Origin: Lachnoclostridium sp.
GTDB lineage: Bacteria; Bacillota_A; Clostridia; Lachnospirales; Lachnospiraceae
Reading direction: 5' to 3'
Length of the DNA: 27,966 bases
Assembly: GCA_015057755.1 (NCBI GenBank)
Contig: SVDR01000028.1
Span: forward strand, 1-27,966
The notes under the pieces are model-generated. The model saw only the letters and a list, made by a program, of their open reading frames with translations, was not told the DNA's origin and searched no databases. A program made the position numbers and the translations under genes. Positions 22,701-27,966 of this stretch are shown piece by piece (position 1 is the stretch's first letter; the number at the start of each line of letters is the position of its first letter).

Positions 22701-23810
22701 ATGCAGTACAGAAAAATGGGTAATACTGGTGTTGAAGTGTCCGCTCTTGGCTTCGGATGTATGCGTCTTCCGATCAATGAGGATAAGACGATCAACGAAG
22801 AGAAGGCGATCGCGATGATCCGCCATGCGATCGACAATGGCGTGAACTATGTGGATACCGCGTATCCGTATCACCAGGGTACAAGTGAGCTCGTAGTTGG
22901 CAAGGCATTACAGGACGGTTACAGAGAGAAAGTATATCTCGCTGACAAGATGCCGATGAACGTAGTTTCTTCTGCAGAACATTTTGATGAGCTCTTAGAT
23001 GAGCAGCTTGCAAAGTGTGGCACTGACCATTTTGACTTCTATCTTCTTCATGCTTTAAACCGTGAGCGTTTTGAGCAGAAGGTAAAACCGTACGGTCTTG
23101 TTCAGAAGATGGCAGAGGCGAAAGCTTCCGGTAAAGTTCGTTTTATCGGTTTCTCCTTCCACGACGACCTTGACACATTCAAAGAGATTATCGACTGCTA
23201 TGACGGCTGGGATTTCTGTCAGATCCAGTACAACTACATCAACACACATCACCAGGCAGGCACTGAGGGCTTACAGTATGCAGCTTCCAAGGGTCTTGGT
23301 GTTGTGATCATGGAACCGCTCCTCGGCGGCAAGCTTGCAAATCTGGCTCCGCACGTGGCAGCAGCATTCCCGGAGAACAAACCGCATGTTGAGTATGCTC
23401 TTGACTGGTTATGGGATCAGGAAGAAGTCAGCCTTCTTTTAAGCGGTATGACAGAGCCGGAGCAGGTGGAGCAGAACCTGGAGTACGCTTCCAGAAGCAG
23501 CATCGGTATGGTAACAGAGGAAGAAAGAGCGATCTACGCGAAAGCAAAAGAGATCTTTGACAGAGCTTCTTTAGTTGACTGTACAAAGTGTGAGTACTGT
23601 ATGCCGTGTCCGTTTGGTCTGAACATTCCGGGCATTTTTGCCGCTTACAATAAGAGCGCAAGCCACGGTATGGCAGCCGGTAAGGCAGAGTACGAGGCAA
23701 TGGAGACAAAAGCAGATGCATGCCGCGCATGTCACCGCTGTGAGCAGGTATGTCCGCAGAACATTAAGATCAGCGAAGTAATGCCTAAGGTAGCAAAGAC
23801 ATTTGCATAG
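22701..23810 (+). CDS. Aldo/keto reductase with C-terminal Fe-S domain
   Basis: This 369-residue protein has an aldo/keto reductase barrel (about 1-285) with the catalytic tetrad Asp52, Tyr57 (or Tyr55), Lys83 and His117. A C-terminal ferredoxin-like part has eight cysteines: Cys294, 297, 300 and 303 (CTKCEYCMPCP) and Cys341, 344, 347 and 351 (CRACHRCEQVCP), enough for two [4Fe-4S] clusters. The class (COG1453-like) is common in Clostridia and its substrate is not known. It could couple a carbonyl reduction to ferredoxin-type electron transfer. TGGAGG sits upstream of ATG 22701; the frame extends 11 codons further without support. Its codon use resembles highly expressed neighbours such as htpG and ftcD. 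A separate promoter at 22578 argues against membership in the nitrogenase-like operon, though read-through is possible. Confidence 0.92.
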   Translation: MQYRKMGNTGVEVSALGFGCMRLPINEDKTINEEKAIAMIRHAIDNGVNYVDTAYPYHQGTSELVVGKALQDGYREKVYLADKMPMNVVSSAEHFDELLDEQLAKCGTDHFDFYLLHALNRERFEQKVKPYGLVQKMAEAKASGKVRFIGFSFHDDLDTFKEIIDCYDGWDFCQIQYNYINTHHQAGTEGLQYAASKGLGVVIMEPLLGGKLANLAPHVAAAFPENKPHVEYALDWLWDQEEVSLLLSGMTEPEQVEQNLEYASRSSIGMVTEEERAIYAKAKEIFDRASLVDCTKCEYCMPCPFGLNIPGIFAAYNKSASHGMAAGKAEYEAMETKADACRACHRCEQVCPQNIKISEVMPKVAKTFA

Positions 23811-23821
23811 TGAATAAAAAC

Positions 23822-23858
23822 GCATTTGGCCGGCACTTTTTGAGTGCCGGCCGGGTGC
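23822..23858 (+). other. Long GC-rich hairpin after the aldo/keto reductase
   Basis: A 16-bp stem (23822-23837 with 23843-23858, loop TTTTG) has a perfect 10-bp GC-rich core and three consecutive U-G pairs at its base that pair only in plus-strand RNA. There is no U-tract after it, so it may be a 3'-end stability hairpin or an atypical terminator. Confidence 0.65.
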
Positions 23859-23889
23859 ATATAAAAACCTGAGAATGGAGGCCCCTGTT

Positions 23890-25386
23890 ATGTCAGAAGA
23901 TAAGAAGAAAGACCTTGAAAAAAAGGAATTGAAAGAGAAGATTGAGAAAGCCGGTGCGAAACTGGGTCTGTTGGAGAGACAGGCCAGAGAAGCAAAAATT
24001 CCGGTACTCATTACCTTTGACGGCTTCGAAGCTGCTGGCAAGGGACTTCAGATCAACCGTCTGATTCAGTTCATGGATCCGCGTGGATTTGATGTATATA
24101 CCGCGGATAAAGATGACGAGAGTGATATCATGCATCCGTTCCTCTGGAGATTTGCGAAGAAAGCTCCGGCAAATGGAAGAATTACGATTTTTGATACAAG
24201 CTGGTACCGCCATGTTCAGCGTGATTATTTTGACGGCTTGACGAAAGAATGTGAACTGGCAGATGCATACGATGACATTTGTGCGTTTGAGCAGCAGCTG
24301 GTGGACAGCGGCGTTGTTTTGATTAAATTATTCCTTTCAATCACAGAAAAAGAGCAGAGAAAGCGTTTCGAGAAGCTGGTGGGCTCTAAAGAGACTGCAT
24401 GGCGCGTGAGAAAGGAAGACTGGGACAGAAATGCCCAGTATGACCGGTACGAGGATATCAGCAAAAAGATGATCTCCCGTACCCATACAAAAGAGTCCCC
24501 GTGGCTCATTATTGATGCAGATAAGAAGGATAAATGTGCCCTTGAGATTATCGAGGTAGTGACTGACCGCCTGGAAGCAGCTCTGGCGGCGAAGAAAAAA
24601 GGAAAGACACCTGGCGTATATGATGCTCCGATTCCTGCGGACCGTTATAAGAGAGGCGTTTTGTCAAGAGTGGATCTGACAAAGAGCCTGAGCCGGGATG
24701 AATATAAAGAGAAGCTTGATAAGCTTCAGAAGAAAGTGGAAAAACTCCACAGCGAACTGTATCGTCTGAGAATCCCTGTAGTGCTCTGTTTTGAAGGCTG
24801 GGATGCAGCCGGAAAGGGCGGCGCGATCAAGCGTCTTACCAGCCATCTGGACCCGCGCGGATATAAAGTATGTCCGACACCGGCTCCGAATGATGTGGAA
24901 AAAGTACATCATTATTTATGGAGATTCTGGAACAATGTTCCGAAGGACGGACATATTGCGATTTACGACAGAACCTGGTATGGTCGTGTGATGGTTGAGA
25001 GGATCGAGGGATTCTGTACGGAAGATGACTGGAGAAGAGCATACCGTGAGATCAATGAATTTGAAGCCCATCTGATCCATCATGGTGCGGTAGTTCTGAA
25101 ATTCTGGATCGATATTGATAAGGACGAGCAGGAGAGACGTTTCAACGACCGTATGCAGAATCCTGAAAAGCAGTGGAAGATCACGGATGAGGACTGGAGA
25201 AACCGTGAAAAATGGGATCAGTATGAGGAAGCGGTCAATGAAATGATCGAGCGTACCAATACGGAGCAGGCACCGTGGATCATTGTGGAAGGAAATTCCA
25301 AATATTATGCACGTGTGAAGGTTCTGAAAACAGTTGTAAAAGCACTGGAAGAGAAAATAAAAGAAGTGGAAAAAGCGAAGAAATAA
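23890..25386 (+). CDS. Tandem-domain PPK2 polyphosphate:AMP phosphotransferase
   Basis: This 498-residue protein consists of two PPK2 domains. Walker A motifs are GFEAAGKG (45-52) and GWDAAGKGG (303-311). Each domain has a DPRG motif (63-66, 321-324) and a Walker B region (Asp102 in FDTSWYRHV; Asp360 in YDRTWYGRVMVERIEGF). The length and two-domain layout fit the class II PPK2 enzymes (PAP, about 475-500 residues), which phosphorylate AMP to ADP with polyphosphate. The C-terminal domain keeps the DR-WY-R-VER-GF consensus while the N-terminal one has diverged, so only the second may be fully catalytic. ATG 23890 has GGAGG upstream; an ATG five codons earlier lacks one. One base separates its stop from the next gene. 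Confidence 0.92.
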   Translation: MSEDKKKDLEKKELKEKIEKAGAKLGLLERQAREAKIPVLITFDGFEAAGKGLQINRLIQFMDPRGFDVYTADKDDESDIMHPFLWRFAKKAPANGRITIFDTSWYRHVQRDYFDGLTKECELADAYDDICAFEQQLVDSGVVLIKLFLSITEKEQRKRFEKLVGSKETAWRVRKEDWDRNAQYDRYEDISKKMISRTHTKESPWLIIDADKKDKCALEIIEVVTDRLEAALAAKKKGKTPGVYDAPIPADRYKRGVLSRVDLTKSLSRDEYKEKLDKLQKKVEKLHSELYRLRIPVVLCFEGWDAAGKGGAIKRLTSHLDPRGYKVCPTPAPNDVEKVHHYLWRFWNNVPKDGHIAIYDRTWYGRVMVERIEGFCTEDDWRRAYREINEFEAHLIHHGAVVLKFWIDIDKDEQERRFNDRMQNPEKQWKITDEDWRNREKWDQYEEAVNEMIERTNTEQAPWIIVEGNSKYYARVKVLKTVVKALEEKIKEVEKAKK

Positions 25387-25387
25387 T

Positions 25388-26620
25388 ATGGGAAAAGTCG
25401 TAGTGATCGGCGGCGGAGCGGCCGGAATGGCAGCTGCAATCGGTGCAGCCCAGTCCGGTCATTCTGTAACGCTTTATGAAAAAAATGAAAAGCTTGGCAA
25501 AAAGATCTATATTACCGGTAAGGGACGCTGCAACGTTACCAATGCCTGTGATACGGAAGAACTGTTCGGAAATGTTGTGACCAACGGAAAGTTTTTGTAC
25601 AGCGCTATTTATGGTTTTACGAACTTTGATATGATGGACATGATGGAGGACAGCGGCTGTCGATTGAAGACCGAGCGTGGAAACCGTGTGTTTCCGGTGT
25701 CCGACAAGGCTTCGGATGTGATTTTTGCGCTGGAAAGAAAGATGAAGAGTCTCGGCGTGGAAATTCGTCTCAATGAGCCTGTAAAAGAGCTGATAGTAGA
25801 AGATGGTGTGTGCAAAGGCGTTGTGCTGGAGAAGAGCAGACGCAAAGTTGCAGCAGATTCCGTCGTGATCGCGACCGGCGGTTTTTCTTACCAGACGACC
25901 GGTTCTACGGGTGATGGTTATGAATTTGCGAAAGCAGCCGGACATACGGTAACAGAACTTTCTCCGGCTCTGGTTCCGTTTATCTGTGCGGAGGAAGATG
26001 TCCGTGCATTACAGGGACTTTCTCTGCGCAATATTGCAGTAACCGTATACAATGGAAAGAAAGTGCTTTGGAAAGAATTTGGTGAGATGCTGTTCACACA
26101 CTTTGGCGTGAGCGGTCCTGTAGTTTTGAGTGCCAGCAGTTATGCGGCAAAGGCGCTGAAGAAGAATCCGCTTGTGATGGACATTGATCTGAAACCGGCT
26201 CTCTCCAGAGAGCAGTTAGATGCCAGAATCCTGAGAGATTTTGATGAGGCAAAGAATAAGCAGTTCAAAAACGCGCTGAATCAGCTGTATCCGGCGAAGA
26301 TGATTCCGGTGATCATTGCGCGAAGCGGAATCAATCCGGAGAAACAGGTCAATGAAGTGACCGCAGTAGAGCGTGAGCGACTTCTTTCTATTACGAAGGC
26401 GTTCCGTGTGACACTGACAGGACTCCGTGGTTTTAGTGAGGCCATTGTGACTCAGGGCGGTGTTTCTGTTAAAGAAGTCAATCCGTCCACAATGGAGTCC
26501 AAAAAGGTTTCCGGTCTGTATTTCGCAGGCGAAGTGCTGGATCTGGATGCTGTGACCGGCGGATTTAATTTACAGATCGCATGGTCCACCGGAATGCTGG
26601 CGGGAAGAAACTGTCAGTAA
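25388..26620 (+). CDS. BaiN/HI0933-family FAD-dependent oxidoreductase
   Basis: This 410-residue flavoprotein has an N-terminal dinucleotide fold (VVVIGGGAAGMAAAIGAAQSG, GGGAAG at 8-13), the family motif KLGKKIYITGKGRCNVTN (about 36-53), an ATGGFSYQTTGSTGDGY segment and a C-terminal FAGEVLDLDAVTGGFNLQIAWSTG FAD-binding region. The family includes HI0933/YhiN and BaiN, reported to act on oxo-bile-acid intermediates in Clostridium scindens. Most homologues are uncharacterised, so a bile acid role should not be assumed. It starts one base after the PPK2 stop codon, indicating translational coupling. Confidence 0.92.
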   Translation: MGKVVVIGGGAAGMAAAIGAAQSGHSVTLYEKNEKLGKKIYITGKGRCNVTNACDTEELFGNVVTNGKFLYSAIYGFTNFDMMDMMEDSGCRLKTERGNRVFPVSDKASDVIFALERKMKSLGVEIRLNEPVKELIVEDGVCKGVVLEKSRRKVAADSVVIATGGFSYQTTGSTGDGYEFAKAAGHTVTELSPALVPFICAEEDVRALQGLSLRNIAVTVYNGKKVLWKEFGEMLFTHFGVSGPVVLSASSYAAKALKKNPLVMDIDLKPALSREQLDARILRDFDEAKNKQFKNALNQLYPAKMIPVIIARSGINPEKQVNEVTAVERERLLSITKAFRVTLTGLRGFSEAIVTQGGVSVKEVNPSTMESKKVSGLYFAGEVLDLDAVTGGFNLQIAWSTGMLAGRNCQ

Positions 26621-26670
26621 CATTTGTGAATAATTTTCCGAATACGGAAGTATAATACGAGGAGGAAAAC

Positions 26671-27345
26671 ATGTCTTTTAACGTGGCAATTGACGGCCCG
26701 GCAGGAGCCGGAAAGAGCACTGTGGCAAAGGCAGTGGCAAAGAATCAGGGATTTATTTACGTGGATACTGGTGCGATGTACCGTGCCATGTCCCTGTATT
26801 TTATCAGAAAAGGAATTGATTCCAACGATGTAGAGACGATCTGCTCCAAATTAGATGAAATTGAGATTTCTCTTGCTTACGAGGACGGTGTTCAGCAGGT
26901 ATTTCTGAACGGAGAAAATGTCTCTGGTCTGATCCGTACCGAGGAAGTGGGAATGGCAACTTCTACGATTTCCAAGATCAAGGAAGTCAGAGAGAAGATG
27001 GTTGCGCTCCAGCAGGAGATTGCAAAAACTACTGACGTTGTTATGGACGGCAGAGACATCGGAATGTGGGTGCTTCCGAACGCCGATGTGAAGATTTATC
27101 TGACTGCAAGCTCTCTGGAGCGTGCGAGAAGACGCCACAAAGAGCTTTTAGAAAAAGGCGGAACCAAGACACTGGAAGAGATTGAGCAGGATATCATCGC
27201 CAGAGATTATCAGGATATGAACCGCGAGAATTCTCCGTTGGTACAGGCTCCGGATGCGACTTATCTGGATACTTCCGATATGAATCTGGAAGAAGTGATC
27301 GAGGCGATCATGAAGATGATCGACGATAAAAAGGCAGCCGTTTAA
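26671..27345 (+). CDS. cmk: Cytidylate kinase
   Basis: This 224-residue (d)CMP kinase phosphorylates CMP and dCMP with ATP. The P-loop GPAGAGKST is at residues 9-17. FIYVDTGAMYRAMSLY (CMP binding), a DGRDIGMWVLPNADVKIYLTAS block and ARRRHKELL complete the family pattern. ACGAGGAGG lies just before the ATG. ispH begins 11 bases after the stop, the common clostridial cmk-ispH order. A 50-base gap with a short TTCCG/CGGAA hairpin separates it from the flavoprotein gene. Confidence 0.96.
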   Translation: MSFNVAIDGPAGAGKSTVAKAVAKNQGFIYVDTGAMYRAMSLYFIRKGIDSNDVETICSKLDEIEISLAYEDGVQQVFLNGENVSGLIRTEEVGMATSTISKIKEVREKMVALQQEIAKTTDVVMDGRDIGMWVLPNADVKIYLTASSLERARRRHKELLEKGGTKTLEEIEQDIIARDYQDMNRENSPLVQAPDATYLDTSDMNLEEVIEAIMKMIDDKKAAV

Positions 27346-27356
27346 GGAGGAGCAGT

Positions 27357-27966
27357 ATGGAAGTGATCGTTGCGAAAACAGCCGGTTTCTGCTTCGGAGT
27401 CAAGCGGGCGGTAGACAAGGTCTACGAGCAGATTGCGAGCGGAAAGAAAGCGATATTTACTTACGGTCCGATCATTCACAATGAGGAAGTGGTCAGAGAT
27501 CTGAGTGAAAAGGGCGTTGGAGTCATTGATTCAAAGGAGGAGCTGGCGGCGCTGAAAGAGGGCGTTGTTGTGATCCGTTCCCATGGTGTGGGAAAAGAAA
27601 TCTATGATATTCTGGAAGGAAACGGAGTGGAGATCGTAGATGCGACTTGTCCGTTCGTTAAGAAGATCCACAATATCGTGGCAGAGCAGAGTGCAGCCGG
27701 CCGTCAGGTCATTATTGTCGGTGATGCGAATCATCCGGAGGTTCAGGGAATCAAGGGATGGGGCGATGATAAAACAAAAGTCATCAATTCTTATGAAGAA
27801 TTCGAAAAACTGGCGATTTCTCCGGACGTACAACTGTGTCTGGTGGCTCAGACGACATTTAATTACAATAAATTTCAAGAATTAGTTGAAAAAATTTCAA
27901 GAACGAGTTATGATATAAATGTTTTAAATACAATTTGCAATGCGACACAGGAAAGACAAGTGGAAG
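27357..27966 (+). CDS. ispH: 4-hydroxy-3-methylbut-2-enyl diphosphate reductase, 5' part (cut by right edge)
   Basis: The first 203 codons of IspH are present and the frame is still open at the window end. IspH catalyses the last step of the MEP isoprenoid pathway, making IPP and DMAPP with a [4Fe-4S] cluster. The three cluster cysteines are visible: Cys12 (GFCFGVKRA), the Cys in DATCPFV near residue 97, and the Cys in NTICNATQERQ near the edge. Substrate-binding His residues lie in IIHN, RSHG and NHPEVQG. AAGGAGG overlaps the cmk stop codon. In many Clostridia ispH is fused to ribosomal protein S1; that part would be beyond the window. An AT-rich stretch with different codon use begins near 27855. 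Confidence 0.95.
   Translation, partial: MEVIVAKTAGFCFGVKRAVDKVYEQIASGKKAIFTYGPIIHNEEVVRDLSEKGVGVIDSKEELAALKEGVVVIRSHGVGKEIYDILEGNGVEIVDATCPFVKKIHNIVAEQSAAGRQVIIVGDANHPEVQGIKGWGDDKTKVINSYEEFEKLAISPDVQLCLVAQTTFNYNKFQELVEKISRTSYDINVLNTICNATQERQVE

Noticed and set aside
22061..22837. 258-residue minus-strand frame opposite the NifK-like gene end and aldo/keto reductase start
   Set aside because: It crosses two real genes and a promoter, is Ser-rich low-complexity, and has no recognisable domain.
26647..26670. TATAAT directly before cmk as a possible promoter
   Set aside because: It lies so close to the ribosome binding site that a transcript would be nearly leaderless, and no -35 box is at suitable distance.
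1..27966. CRISPR arrays or insertion sequences
   Set aside because: No regularly spaced repeats and no transposase-like genes or terminal inverted repeats were seen.

Overview
The window looks like a chromosomal segment from an anaerobic Firmicute of the class Clostridia, most likely a Lachnospiraceae-type gut bacterium. This rests on the protein families (split FtcD/FchA, a TM1266-type regulator, an Fe-S aldo/keto reductase, the DegV/Xpt/Cmk/IspH gene set), strong AGGAGG ribosome binding sites, sigma-A type promoters, a CIRCE heat-shock operator and mixed codon use. Genus and species cannot be read from the sequence. Almost every gene is recognisable, and no phage or IS genes are visible apart from one solo tyrosine recombinase.

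Region 1 (1-3100, +): the end of a histidine-degradation operon, hutH (cut by the left edge)-hutD-ftcD-fchA, closed by a long hairpin at 3045-3098. It runs from histidine deamination to transfer of the formimino group onto tetrahydrofolate. Region 2 (3128-7376, -): an extracytoplasmic methionine-sulfoxide repair operon, msrAB lipoprotein-ccdA-tlpA, followed by an alpha/beta hydrolase and preceded by a phosphodiesterase of the alkaline-phosphatase superfamily. Region 3 (7480-11643, +): htpG behind a perfect CIRCE element, a CPBP membrane protease, and degV with its own promoter and an upstream palindrome. Region 4 (11648-14744): a TIGR01212-type radical SAM protein (-), then an orphan TAXI-type binding lipoprotein and a DUF1177 protein (+).

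Region 5 (14759-18186, +): a solo tyrosine recombinase flanked by a 12-bp direct repeat; a four-SH3b NlpC/P60 wall hydrolase with an exact match to the WalR consensus in its 5' leader; a very unusual Trp/Asn/Cys-rich 85-residue protein; and tRNA-Pro(GGG). Region 6 (18264-22595, +): xpt, then the most interesting locus, a promoter and roughly 165-nt structured leader ending in an intrinsic terminator, followed by a TM1266-family regulator, a NifH-like reductase and two NifD/NifK-like subunits in a tight overlapping operon. This is a group-IV-type nitrogenase-like system with no NifB/E/N. The cysteine pattern suggests a simple bridging [4Fe-4S] cluster rather than a P-cluster, and its substrate is unknown. 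Region 7 (22701-27966, +): an Fe-S aldo/keto reductase with its own promoter, a tandem-domain PPK2 polyphosphate kinase, a BaiN/HI0933-type flavoprotein, cmk, and the 5' part of ispH, which runs off the right edge.

No gene-free stretch exceeds 300 bases. The longest, 7377-7639 and 18843-19079, hold the htpG control region and the nitrogenase-like leader. All calls were made by reading motifs and translated sequence; no database search was possible.
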